Assembly (NCBI GenBank): GCA_964473505.1
Contig: CAYYPG010000013.1
Coordinates: forward strand, 1 to 29,972
DNA: 29,972 bases
From: JAOABV01 sp964473505
Lineage (GTDB): Bacteria; Hydrothermota; Tepidihabitantia; Tepidihabitantales; CAIPLT01
Direction: 5' to 3'
Each line of letters begins with the position of its first letter. Position 1 is the stretch's first letter. Positions 8,903 to 16,533 of this stretch are shown piece by piece. The notes beneath the pieces are model-generated. The model was not told the DNA's origin. It made no database searches and saw nothing but the letters and a program-made list of their open reading frames with translations. The translations under genes and the position numbers were made by a program.

Positions 8903-9436
8903 CTATTGCTTCTGTTTACAATCTTGGCAACTATCACATTTTTTAGTCAATTCTCTAATTTTTTCTAAAACTTTCTTTTCATCACCAGGTTTATAACCTT
9001 GATGAGTAAAGACAATTTTTTTATCCTGATTTACAATAAAGAGTGTTGGCATAACCTGGACATTATAGGATTTGCGCAACTTATTTTCCGGGTCTAAAAC
9101 AATTTTATATTGCCACTTACGACCAGCAACAAAAGATTTTACTTCGTCTTTGGATTTTGCTTTATCTTGACTAATGGCTAAAAAGCTGACGCCGAGCGAT
9201 TCAATTTGCGGATAATAGGGTTTTAGGGCATCCAGTTCTTTAATACACATTTTGCACCACAATGCCCAAAAACTCATTATTACAGGTCCTTTTTTGACCA
9301 GAGAATCGAGCACAACAAGTTTACCTGAAACATCATAGAGCGAAAAACTGCTGGCGTCTTTGTAGTTGACCGTTTTCTGAATAGCAAAAAGTAAAGTTAT
9401 TAATAAAATAAATAAAACAAGAGAAATGCGTTTCAT
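8903..9436 (-). CDS. TlpA-like periplasmic thioredoxin with Cys-rich tail
   Basis: A 177-residue protein with an N-terminal signal/anchor (residues 3-19) and a thioredoxin fold of the TlpA/AhpC-TSA type. The active site is SFWALWCKMCIKEL (C61/C64) and the cis-proline loop is VQVMPTLFIV. TlpA/ResA-like proteins reduce or shuffle disulfides in the periplasm, for example during cytochrome c assembly. Unusual is the C-terminal tail KKCDSCQDCKQKQ with a CxxCxxC (C167/C170/C173), which could bind metal or act as a second redox centre. The strong ribosome-binding site GGAGAGGAG precedes the ATG. It follows the selenoprotein gene by 56 nt and is probably in its operon. Confidence 0.88.
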   Translation of the reverse strand: MKRISLVLFILLITLLFAIQKTVNYKDASSFSLYDVSGKLVVLDSLVKKGPVIMSFWALWCKMCIKELDALKPYYPQIESLGVSFLAISQDKAKSKDEVKSFVAGRKWQYKIVLDPENKLRKSYNVQVMPTLFIVNQDKKIVFTHQGYKPGDEKKVLEKIRELTKKCDSCQDCKQKQ

Positions 9437-9492
9437 GTTTTTCTCCTCTCCAATATTATGATATTAGGCTAAAGACCTTTTTCATTTTTTCT

Positions 9493-10269
9493 TTAAAATC
9501 GAGTTTTGATTGCCTGAAGAACTTCTTTAGTCCTGATATCTTGTAAAAAAACCGCGCCGGTCATTTTAGCAGGACTTATGGAATGTTGAAAATTAATTAT
9601 CGTGTCCAAACTATCAGGATAAACGAGACTAATTGGAAACTTATATAATTTTCTTATCACATAATTAAAATTTTTCTCAAAACCCGGAACATTATCTTCA
9701 CAAACCGCAATAAAAGTATACACTGAAGTACGAACTAAGGTGTCCGCTGGTAATATTTTAAGATGCAAACTACCGGTAGCGGAAGTTGCCGAACCCGTAA
9801 GCGATAAGTTATATGCTGGCGGCCGAGTTTTTGCGGTAATTATATATTGATTGTATACTTGGTAATATGTTGATTCTGGTGGAAAACCAGGTGCATCGCC
9901 TACATAAGGACCTAAACCATCAAAACAAATAGTCGCCTCGGGAACTGTCGGCGGCAATGGAATTGAATAAAAGGCTTTACGAATAGTATCAATTTCTATT
10001 GGGGTAAAAGAATAATTGTATGAGATGACTACCAAAGAATCTCCATAGTTTTGCGTAAGCCAATCAAGCGCCTGCTCCGCAGCCGCACAATAACTTCAAC
10101 CGTCTTGAGTAAAAAATTCAGCTAAGACAATTCGATTGGTTGGCGTTGGTAAAATACGCGGTGCTTCAGAACAAAAAACAAATAGAACAGGTAAAATAAA
10201 CAAAATAATTCGCTGCCCCCCAAATAGGGAAACGACCTTAGCCAATTTAAATACAATGAACTTTTTCAT
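9493..10269 (-). CDS. Thioredoxin-fold selenoprotein (UxxC), Omp28-like
   Basis: Read from the ATG at 10269, the frame gives 258 residues if the single in-frame TGA (10096-10098) is read as selenocysteine. An N-terminal hydrophobic segment (about 20-33, ending near FVFCSEA, a poor lipobox) directs export. The active-site region is LAEFFTQDG-U58-SYC61-AAAEQALDWL, where U replaces the first Cys of a thioredoxin-type CxxC. A PPTV cis-proline-type loop and a beta-rich C-terminal half follow, resembling Omp28-related proteins of Bacteroidetes. The frame is open on both sides of the TGA, and neighbouring genes use TGA as a normal stop (atpD, VanZ-like). A candidate SECIS and a consensus promoter accompany it. 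If it is not a selenoprotein it would be a gene with one nonsense mutation at precisely the catalytic Cys. An in-frame TTG at 10033-10035 could be mistaken for the start; it would remove the active site. Confidence 0.8.
10068..10088 (-). promoter_or_regulatory. Candidate bacterial SECIS hairpin
   Basis: Immediately after the UGA the transcript can fold as GUGC / GG bulge / CUGC / loop GGA / GCAG / GCGC, two 4-bp stems with one G-U pair. The apical loop begins with G and lies 17 nt after the UGA. Bacterial SECIS elements are known to sit just downstream of the UGA with a G at the start of the apical loop, roughly 16-37 nt away. The segment is clearly more GC-rich than the surrounding gene. It is coding sequence at the same time, as usual in bacteria. 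Confidence 0.6.
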
Positions 10270-10277
10270 TTAGTAAA

Positions 10278-10306
10278 ATTATACTTTTATCTTATTCGAA
10301 TGTCAA
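10278..10306 (-). promoter_or_regulatory. Perfect-consensus promoter of the selenoprotein operon, leaderless
   Basis: On the minus strand TTGACA (10301-10306), 17 nt, then TATAAT (10278-10283): both hexamers and spacing are ideal. Eight nt separate the -10 box from the ATG at 10269, so transcription should begin at or next to the start codon. No Shine-Dalgarno is present. A maintained consensus promoter argues that the TGA-containing gene downstream is not a decaying pseudogene. Confidence 0.75.
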
Positions 10307-10319
10307 TCTTAATTTTAAA

Positions 10320-10427
10320 GAACTCTGACAAAGTCAATATTGATTCAAAAGGTATGAGATGCAGAAGCATAATCGATGGTTTTTTCGTATGGGCCTCGGC
10401 GTCTCTTGAGTATTTTTCAGGCTTCTC
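10320..10427 (-). repeat. MITE-like repeat, copy 3
   Basis: A 108-bp copy in reverse orientation, just upstream of the selenoprotein promoter. The left end is intact (GAACTCTGACAAAGTC); the right end has drifted (CAGGCTTCTC in place of CAGAGTTTTC). The flanks TTTTAAA (10313-10319) and TTTTATT (10428-10434) match at 5 of 7. It lies opposite in orientation to copy 1, so copies 1 and 3 bracket the whole redox cluster. Confidence 0.8.
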
Positions 10428-10964
10428 TTTTATTGATCTTGACTACTAACTGCACAAAGTAACTGGAATTTATCCTTCGTCAATATAATTAGATAGCATA
10501 TTAATAGCAGGTTAAATACCTTTGCCGATACTTTTACTCTTGGTCTTATTTAACAACTCAACCGATGTTTTTCTGTCTCACTGATTCTTACGCTTATTGT
10601 CGGAAAATGGCTATTCCTTCATTAACCGGAATTAGTTCCATATATTTCAACCCAATTATTTCCTTAATAATATTATTCCCCTTCACAGCTACACCTGAAC
10701 AAAACTTACTTGATTTCCACTTAGCACAACTTTTTTAGGAGAAGAGATAGTTCACACTGGGTGCTAAATCTCTATAAGACTTTCCGCCATTTCTTAAGCA
10801 AAAATAAACATAAAAACATTAGTCAGGTAGTGTCTGATATTTTGTGTAAAATTAGTATTGATATATTAAAGAAAAAGATGTAACCTCGTCCTCGTTCAAT
10901 GTTTAAAAAAGGAAACCACACCTATGAAAGAAAAACCAACTCACACAAAAATCTTCCTACTTCC
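10428..10964. other. Gene-free stretch with a possible transposon end
   Basis: No gene can be supported. Near 10828-10857 the sequence TAGTGTCTGATATTTTGTG resembles the inverted-repeat ends of IS256-type elements. About 70 nt later an 18-codon frame starts at 10924 (MKEKPTHTKIF) behind a purine-rich stretch, and is cut off where the palindrome of repeat A begins. This could be the left edge of a deleted insertion sequence; that reading rests on recalled end patterns and is weak. Confidence 0.3.
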
Positions 10965-11290
10965 CATTAGTTATAACTAATGTTTTAGATAAGGTAAATT
11001 TTAAAATAAGTTATTGGTTTTCTTGAAGATATTGCATTTTGCCGTGAAAAGAGGGTACAGTTCCCTCCCTAGCCCTCCGGGTTGTTTGAAAAACAGGTAA
11101 GAAAGTCGTTTTGGTAAACAAAGTCCGAAGAAATTTGGGAATCGTTTGTAGAGTTAATTTGGGTAGAAATATAATTCTCAATTTGTAGACAATCGTCAGA
11201 ATCAATATGAATGGAACAGCCAAAATCATTCAGAAAATAATGGTCCGGGTTATAGCATCAGTAATTCGGGTCATCATTTGGCTTTCCTAA
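10965..11290 (-). repeat. Long dispersed repeat, copy A
   Basis: On the minus strand this copy matches copy B (27848-28239) along most of its length, including an ORF-like stretch (MILAVPFILILTIVYKLRII..., residues ending in GTVPSF). It ends in an 18-bp perfect palindrome (10965-10982). Relative to copy B it lacks a piece between the AAGCC..ATGAT start and the block before ATTATTTTCTGAATG. Identity drops by substitutions at all codon positions, and the frame is not kept at the C-terminus, so I do not call a protein. It lies in tandem with copy C. Confidence 0.7.
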
Positions 11291-11625
11291 AGAAGAAATT
11301 TTACACTTGTTTTGAGGGTTGATTTTAGCAGAGGGATAAGGATTCAATTTATGAAGAAAACTCTGAAAAAGATTCAAAAAGACACCAATGCCCATAAAAA
11401 AATCAACAATCATGCTTCTGCATTTCATGTTTTCTAAACCGATTTTGACTTTGTCAGCACTCTCATGAACAATTGGCAGAATCAAAATAAGCGGAGTTGC
11501 CAAAATCATTCAGCAAATAATGGTTGGGGTTATGGTATCAGTAATTTACGAAGGCAATGAGAAAATAGTTATCAGGGGCATTGGTTCAGCAATCAGGAAA
11601 TCATTGGCTTTTATCAAGAATAACA
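11291..11625 (-). repeat. Long dispersed repeat, copy C, split by a MITE
   Basis: This is a third, truncated copy in the same orientation as copy A. It shares the ATGATTTCCTGATTGCT block (11588-11608, minus strand) with copy B and the ATGATTTTGGC block with copy A. MITE copy 4 (11356-11462) is inserted inside it; removing the MITE restores the alignment to the other copies across TTGAATC. The palindromic end is missing. Confidence 0.6.
11356..11462 (+). repeat. MITE-like repeat, copy 4, nested
   Basis: A 107-bp copy with an intact left end (GAAAACTCTGAAAAA) and a drifted right end (TTGTCAGCACTC). The flanks TTATGAA (11349-11355) and TCATGAA (11463-11469) are a 7-bp target duplication with one change. 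It sits inside long repeat copy C, so it is younger than that repeat. Confidence 0.85.
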
Positions 11626-11754
11626 TACAAGAGTTTTCCCAATGTTACACTTGACATTACCTATCAATATGATTATCCTAAAAACAAGCGACTTTGGACT
11701 TGTTATGGAGAAACTGACTATTACTTGATAGTCTCAATTAACGTCGCTTACTTT

Positions 11755-12489
11755 ATGAATAATATCAAAACCAATTTATCTGAATCCGATAACAACATTC
11801 TTCGCCAAAAGCGCATCCCGGTGAAACAATTAATAAAACCCAAGGAATTAAAAGCACTACCACTAACCGATATAGAATTAGTAGAAAGAACCCAACAAGG
11901 TAATACATCGGCTTTTGAAGAGTTAGTAAGACGATATGAACGGAAAATCTATAATTTAGTGTATCGGATGCTGGGCAATGAAGAAGATGCTAAAGACGCT
12001 TTACAGGATACTTTTATTCGTGCCTATCGATTCATTAAAAATTTTAAGGGTAAATCGTCTTTCTATACCTGGCTGTATCGCATCGCAACCAATGTTTGCT
12101 TAACTCGACTCAAAAATCGCAAACTCAGTGAATCCGCAGGGTTTTCATTAGATGAGCCAATAATTGATGAATCCGAAATGCAACGAGAACTGCCCAACTA
12201 TAAAGAAAGTCCGGAACATCTATATCATCGACAACAATTACAGAAGGCATTACAAGATGCGATTAATGAATTACCTTCAGATTATCGGTCAGTCGTCATC
12301 TTAAGAGATTTACAAGGACTTTCTAACCAAGAAGTAAGTAAGGCATTGAATCTTTCCGTTGCTGCGGTTAAATCTCGTCTCCATCGCGGACGAGTCTTTT
12401 TAAGAAATCGATTGTCTAAATATATAGTACCAAGCAGGCAAGACTTGTCAAAATCAAAATTTACTTCAAGTGTTGCCGAAAGTGAATAA
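11755..12489 (+). CDS. ECF-type RNA polymerase sigma factor (RpoE-like)
   Basis: 244 residues from the ATG at 11755. A TTG at 11581 would add 58 residues, but that part falls in repeat copy C and unlike sequence, so I reject it. Region 2 is DIELVERTQQGNTSAFEELV...IYNLVYRMLGNEEDAKDALQDTFIRAYR...FYTWLYRIATNVC, the canonical ECF core. Region 4 is LPSDYRSVVILRDLQGLSNQEVSKAL...AVKSRLHRGR. An unusually long and charged N-terminal tail of about 35 residues precedes region 2. It redirects RNA polymerase, usually to envelope or redox stress genes. Its probable regulator is encoded 63 nt downstream. Confidence 0.93.
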   Translation: MNNIKTNLSESDNNILRQKRIPVKQLIKPKELKALPLTDIELVERTQQGNTSAFEELVRRYERKIYNLVYRMLGNEEDAKDALQDTFIRAYRFIKNFKGKSSFYTWLYRIATNVCLTRLKNRKLSESAGFSLDEPIIDESEMQRELPNYKESPEHLYHRQQLQKALQDAINELPSDYRSVVILRDLQGLSNQEVSKALNLSVAAVKSRLHRGRVFLRNRLSKYIVPSRQDLSKSKFTSSVAESE

Positions 12490-12552
12490 AAACTTATGAG
12501 CGGTTATAATAAATTGCTTCTAAAATCTGATTTTGTTAATGGATAAAAACAT

Positions 12553-12792
12553 ATGATTGATTGCAATAAATTTTTTCTCTTAATTTCTGATTTTATTGAT
12601 GAAGAGTTAGAAGAAGAAATCGTTTGGGATATTCGCGCACATATTAAAACCTGTCTGACTTGTCAGAATATTCACGAATCATTTTTACACATCATCAGAG
12701 TTTGTCAATGCCAATGTGCTTTAGAAGTACCTCCTGAAGTTCATGAAGAGTTATGGCAAACACTAAAAGGAGTATTAGAACAAGATATATAA
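12553..12792 (+). CDS. Zinc-finger anti-sigma factor (ZAS type), soluble
   Basis: A 79-residue protein with C4, then H30-x3-C34-x2-C37 in RAHIKTCLTC, the zinc-anti-sigma (zf-HC2) signature. It follows an ECF sigma gene, the standard arrangement in which the small protein binds and silences the sigma factor. Unlike many relatives there is no membrane segment, so it would be cytoplasmic, as in RsrA-type redox-sensing anti-sigmas. Extra cysteines (C50 and C52, in RVCQCQC) could serve the same sensing. The trigger is not shown by the sequence. Confidence 0.85.
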   Translation: MIDCNKFFLLISDFIDEELEEEIVWDIRAHIKTCLTCQNIHESFLHIIRVCQCQCALEVPPEVHEELWQTLKGVLEQDI

Positions 12793-13082
12793 AAAAGTTA
12801 GTTATGTTAGAAAGCGTCAAAATTTTGTATAAATTATTTTTCCCTTCCCTAGAGAGCTCGCCTTTTTAAATTATATTAATTCAAACAAAGGAACGAAGAT
12901 ACCTTTTTCTTTAACATAGCGATACTGATTTGCCCTATTAATTTTAATTATTATTATATAGGAAAAACTTTAAGGCTAAAGAGCGTTTTCCGTAAAAATT
13001 TATTACCCAATGTTCACAAAATATCTAATTGCTTTTTGAATCGGCAGCATAATTTTTATAGTCTAAAAAGTGAAAACTAAAA
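12793..13082. other. Gene-free stretch upstream of hsp20
   Basis: No open frame. No CIRCE-type inverted repeat (GAGTGCTAA-like) is visible before hsp20. A weak TTGAAT...TATAGT pair near 13037-13063 has poor (15 nt) spacing and is not convincing as a promoter. Confidence 0.4.
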
Positions 13083-13094
13083 AAAGGAGGTGAT
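13083..13094 (+). promoter_or_regulatory. Extended Shine-Dalgarno of hsp20
   Basis: AAAGGAGGTGAT is a full-length complement of the usual 16S rRNA 3' tail and ends 4 nt before the ATG at 13099. It fixes the start codon: the GTG at 13090 lies inside this site. It predicts very efficient initiation, in contrast to the leaderless genes in the window. Confidence 0.85.
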
Positions 13095-13098
13095 AACT

Positions 13099-13551
13099 AT
13101 GACTAACTGGTTATTACCATGGGATCCGTTTAAAGAAATAACGGAATTAAGAAAAAAATTAGATCAGTTTTTTGAAATTCGGCCGCGTGCTCGTCGTGGT
13201 TTCGTTTCTTCTCTAAGTGAAGAGTTCTATCCGGCAGTAGATATCTACGATAAAAAAGATGCAATTGTTCTCAAAGCAGAAATTCCGGGCGTTGACAAAA
13301 AAGATATCTCTATCTCAATCAGTGAAGATGAAATAACCATCCAAGGCGAGGTCAAACGCGAGGAAGAAGTTAAAGAACACGACTACTATCGATGCGAGCG
13401 TGCTTACGGCTCATTCTCGCGTACAATTCCTCTGCCTACCACTATTGACAAAGAAAAAGCCAAAGCAACCTACAAAGACGGTGTGTTGGTGGTGACACTG
13501 CCTAAGAGCGAAGCGGCTAAACCTAAAGAGCTAAAAGTTCCAATCGAATAA
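13099..13551 (+). CDS. Small heat-shock protein, Hsp20/alpha-crystallin family
   Basis: 150 residues from the ATG at 13099. A short N-terminal arm (NWLLPWDPFKEITELRKKLDQFF) precedes an alpha-crystallin domain from FYPAVDIYDKKDAIVLKAEI to KATYKDGVLVVTLPK, with the conserved G-V-L motif. The C-terminal KVPIE resembles the I-x-I tail used in oligomer assembly. It is an ATP-independent holdase that keeps unfolded proteins soluble in the cytoplasm. It has a very strong ribosome-binding site and a terminator of its own, so it is likely a single-gene transcript. Whether the upstream sigma factor controls it is not shown. Confidence 0.95.
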   Translation: MTNWLLPWDPFKEITELRKKLDQFFEIRPRARRGFVSSLSEEFYPAVDIYDKKDAIVLKAEIPGVDKKDISISISEDEITIQGEVKREEEVKEHDYYRCERAYGSFSRTIPLPTTIDKEKAKATYKDGVLVVTLPKSEAAKPKELKVPIE

Positions 13552-13596
13552 ACGATTCCTAAATCAGTGCGTATCAAAACAAACTGGTCAAAAACG

Positions 13597-13628
13597 GGGG
13601 ATGGCATAAACCATCCCCATTTCAGTTT
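13597..13628 (+). terminator. Rho-independent terminator after hsp20
   Basis: A perfect 8-bp GC-rich stem GGGGATGG/CCATCCCC with a 6-nt loop CATAAA (13597-13618) lies 46 nt after the hsp20 stop and is followed by a T-rich stretch (ATTTCAGTTTT). The U-tract is interrupted, so efficiency is uncertain. Confidence 0.75.
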
Positions 13629-13766
13629 TAAGACTTTTGCTATTAGATGAGTAATTCTTTAATTCTACTATTATTATTTATCATTATGTTCCGTATTAAA
13701 CTCCAATAAATTTTTCAATATTTCAAAAAGTATTATCTGGGATAATGTTAAGAAAAGATATTAACA

Positions 13767-14172
13767 TTAATTGATTTTTCCGATATACCAACGAAGATTA
13801 ATAGTTTCATCTTTTTGGCTACTATCCGGTTCAAAAAACAAATAGACTCGAAAATCTATTTATTTCCCCAAACACCTCTTGTTTTAAAAATTCAAGAAAA
13901 TCTTTTGTCATTTGACTGAAACTGGTATCTTGATGGTTTTGAGCAATGATTTCAAAACCTAAGTTTCTTCGGTATCAAACTTCTTTATCTCTTAGGAATT
14001 GAACAACCAAAGTATGAGATTGGTTGTACATCAGTTTTTTCACATTCTCGTGTTTTTTTGATGCGATGTCAAAAATTAAATCCACTCCAGAAAACTAATT
14101 CTATTGTCACTTTATCTAACATTATCGGTACAACATATCGGATTTTATCATCAATATTGGCATCTGCATTTT
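13767..14172 (-). pseudogene. Decayed gene of unknown family
   Basis: Minus-strand frames join into one protein-like C-terminal half with at least two frameshifts and one TGA. From 14172: ADANIDDKIRYVVPIML...IELVF, frameshift to SGVDLIFDIASKKHENVKKL, continuing MYNQSHTLVVQFLRDKEV, TGA, then YRRNLGFEIIAQNHQDTSF and a KDFLEFLKQEVFG stretch. A second frameshift leads to IDFRVYLFFEPDSSQKDE and a RWYIGKIN end, closing with TAA at 13767. The TGA sits where Trp (TGG) would suit and has no nearby Cys, so it looks like decay, not recoding. I do not recognise the family. No start was found; 14173-14490 shows nothing further. Confidence 0.6.
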
Positions 14173-14490
14173 AAGATACTCAAAATGCATCTAATGGTCA
14201 GACTTGAAATGTTCTTGTTGATTATTATAATAATCGTAATTTGGTTTTTCGTTAACTTTTTATATTGATAAGAGGTATATTTTACACTTGCCCCAGTTTC
14301 TTTAAATTAACGATCGCTAATTGAAAAACCTGTTTCCCATAACCATTATAATTAAATTTCATAAACTGTATAGTATGTGTTGGACATATTGCAGCATTTT
14401 ATTCTTGACTTATTAGAAGTTTTAAGTAAAAATTTTATAGAATCAGATTTGTCGTGAAGACTCATCGGATTGATAAATCATTAAACTGAC

Positions 14491-16533
14491 ATGTCAAAGA
14501 AAACCAGTTTTAACCATATCGGGCTATTAATCATAGGACTCCTAACTATTAGCCATTTGCGCGCCTGGAACGATTCATTACCTCTGGAGCCTTTTGCCGT
14601 TGACAAGTTCTTTTTTCAGGGCAATAATTCTTTTAAGTCCCGAGTTCTAAAACAAGCATTGGGTATTAAAGAAAAAGAAGCGGTTTACAATCTAGAGATT
14701 GAAAAAGCAACCAGAAATTTAATATCATTCTATGTCCAACAAGGATTTCAATATGTCAATATCAAAACTTCTTTTCAAAAGACAGCTAAAGGCGTTGCAA
14801 TTGTTTTCAATATTAATGAAGGACCACGTATTAAAATTTCTCAAATAGATATAAATTGGATTAACCCTTCGACACTTATTGGTCCTATTGACAATCATAG
14901 AGTAAAAGAAACTAATAAATTAGCCATATCCGACACGAAAATTAATCTTCATTTGAATCGAAAACTGCATACTGACACGCATCCGGTTTCGAATCAGTCG
15001 TCTGATATGTATAAATCGGAAAAAGCCAATATCCTTCGTGCCCAATTGAAAGTAAAAATTGGTGATTTTCTAATTATCGATAATGTTCGCGCAAGCCGAG
15101 AGGCTTTAATTGAATGGTATCAGAATAATGGCTATGCTTTTGTTTATGCTGATTACCAGATAGATATTGATAGCATCTGGGCAAAAGTGAGTTTTCTTAT
15201 TGATGAAGGCCCGCTTACAGTCATTAAAGAGATTAAAGTTCGAGGTAATCAAAAGGTTCGTCATCCCATCATTGTCCGGACAACCCAGATTAAAACTGGC
15301 GAGAAATATTCTCGGAAAAAATTAAGAAATGCCCTCCAATGTCTTTATGCCACACGTCTTTTCGAACGTGTTTCGTTTTCAATATTACAATTGGATACTT
15401 TGCATTTAACTTATCCGCGCTCAGATTTATTCTTATCTGACACAAATATCAAGTCGGTGGAACGCAAAACTCAAAAACTAATTGACAGTATTACAATCCG
15501 ATTTGATGTTTTAGAACAGCCAGTACGAAGCATTGGTTTGGGCGTTGGTCTACAAACTCCGCCTTTTCGACTTATGTTGTCAACTGAATGGGAACACTTA
15601 AATTTCTTATCCCGGGGCCAAAATCTATTTTTTTTATTAGGATATGCGCCAACTTTTTCTTTTGACTGGCGAGCAGAACTAAAAAGTATATATCGAATCT
15701 TTTACTTTCTAAATCTACCGATTAATTTCTCATTCCAACCATCTTTTAAATATGAAAAACGACATATCAATAATTCTGACTTATCTGTATCAAATACGGT
15801 CAATCTTCTTGAGGAATCAAATCTAAACCTTGAAATTGGGATTTCTCGCTATTTTGGTCAGAATTTAGAATTAGGAACTTATCTCCGTTATTTGCGAATC
15901 TGGACTTCGCCTGTGATCTATCGGCAATCAATAACCAATTCTCAAAATCTATATATCCGGTATGACACCCGAGACAATCTCTTTACTCCCCAAAAGGGAA
16001 TCTTTTTTTCAAGTAATTTCCAATTAGCTGGAAGCATTTTGGAGGGAGATAATGATTTTTATAAGACCCAAACCGAATTAATTTTATTCAAATCGCTCTT
16101 AAGTAACTATGTGATGGGCGTCAGGATAATGTCGGGGTTTGCGGTTCCCTATGGCCGTTCACAGCAGATACCTTTTTATGATGCTTTTAATCTTGGTGGT
16201 AATAATGGTCTTCGTGGTTTTAATGAAAAAGCTTTAGGACCAGATAGCATTGGTAAGGAACATTATGGCACAGGCATTATCAATACCAATTGGGAATTTC
16301 GTAGTCATTATCAAAAGTTATTAGATTGGGTCTTTTTTTCCGACCTTGGCCGCGTCGACCATCAAAAAGATATAATGACCCTTGCCTGGGAGAAGTTTTT
16401 TTATAGTGTCGGTTTTGGCATTAGAGTTAATACTAAAATCGGTCCAATTAGAATTGATTACGCCAAACGATTAAAAGCCGCACCAAATCGAGATTGGGGT
16501 AAAATACATTTAGGACTATTAAACTTGTTTTAA
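14491..16533 (+). CDS. Omp85-superfamily outer-membrane protein (BamA/TamA type)
   Basis: A 680-residue protein with a signal peptide (about 10-27, ending near LRAW). POTRA-like domains include about 38-112 (FFFQGNNSFKSRVLKQALGI) and about 244-300 (IKEIKVRGNQKVRHPIIV); a low-complexity linker lies between. The beta-barrel runs from about 345 to the end. The family signature GLRGF (573-577) is present, and the final strand IHLGLLNLF ends in Phe. Such proteins insert or secrete beta-barrel proteins in the outer membrane. Because a TamB homologue follows 128 nt downstream, a TamA-like partner role is the best reading, though BamA itself cannot be excluded. Confidence 0.88.
   Translation: MSKKTSFNHIGLLIIGLLTISHLRAWNDSLPLEPFAVDKFFFQGNNSFKSRVLKQALGIKEKEAVYNLEIEKATRNLISFYVQQGFQYVNIKTSFQKTAKGVAIVFNINEGPRIKISQIDINWINPSTLIGPIDNHRVKETNKLAISDTKINLHLNRKLHTDTHPVSNQSSDMYKSEKANILRAQLKVKIGDFLIIDNVRASREALIEWYQNNGYAFVYADYQIDIDSIWAKVSFLIDEGPLTVIKEIKVRGNQKVRHPIIVRTTQIKTGEKYSRKKLRNALQCLYATRLFERVSFSILQLDTLHLTYPRSDLFLSDTNIKSVERKTQKLIDSITIRFDVLEQPVRSIGLGVGLQTPPFRLMLSTEWEHLNFLSRGQNLFFLLGYAPTFSFDWRAELKSIYRIFYFLNLPINFSFQPSFKYEKRHINNSDLSVSNTVNLLEESNLNLEIGISRYFGQNLELGTYLRYLRIWTSPVIYRQSITNSQNLYIRYDTRDNLFTPQKGIFFSSNFQLAGSILEGDNDFYKTQTELILFKSLLSNYVMGVRIMSGFAVPYGRSQQIPFYDAFNLGGNNGLRGFNEKALGPDSIGKEHYGTGIINTNWEFRSHYQKLLDWVFFSDLGRVDHQKDIMTLAWEKFFYSVGFGIRVNTKIGPIRIDYAKRLKAAPNRDWGKIHLGLLNLF

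Noticed and set aside
10033..10035. TTG as start of a 180-residue gene
   Set aside because: It lies in the middle of a longer open frame, has no ribosome-binding site, and would remove the signal peptide and the redox site; the consensus promoter is at 10278-10306.
10828..10857. IS256-type transposon end
   Set aside because: It resembles remembered IS256 termini, but no transposase piece beyond 18 codons supports it; kept only as a weak note.
11011..11229. 72-residue hydrophobic protein (and its relatives at 11258 and 27971)
   Set aside because: These frames belong to the long dispersed repeat; stops and indels differ between copies and no ribosome-binding site is present.
6176..11462. The short repeats as a CRISPR array
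   Set aside because: Copies are kilobases apart, in both orientations, with inverted ends and target duplications; there are no regular spacers.
11581..11754. 58-residue N-terminal extension of the sigma factor from a TTG
   Set aside because: Its first part lies in repeat copy C and the extension does not resemble ECF sigma factors; the ATG at 11755 gives a normal protein.
13974..13976. TGA in the minus-strand KEV-TGA-YRRNLGF context as selenocysteine
   Set aside because: The same frame has frameshifts on both sides and no nearby Cys; a TGG-to-TGA change in a decaying gene is simpler.
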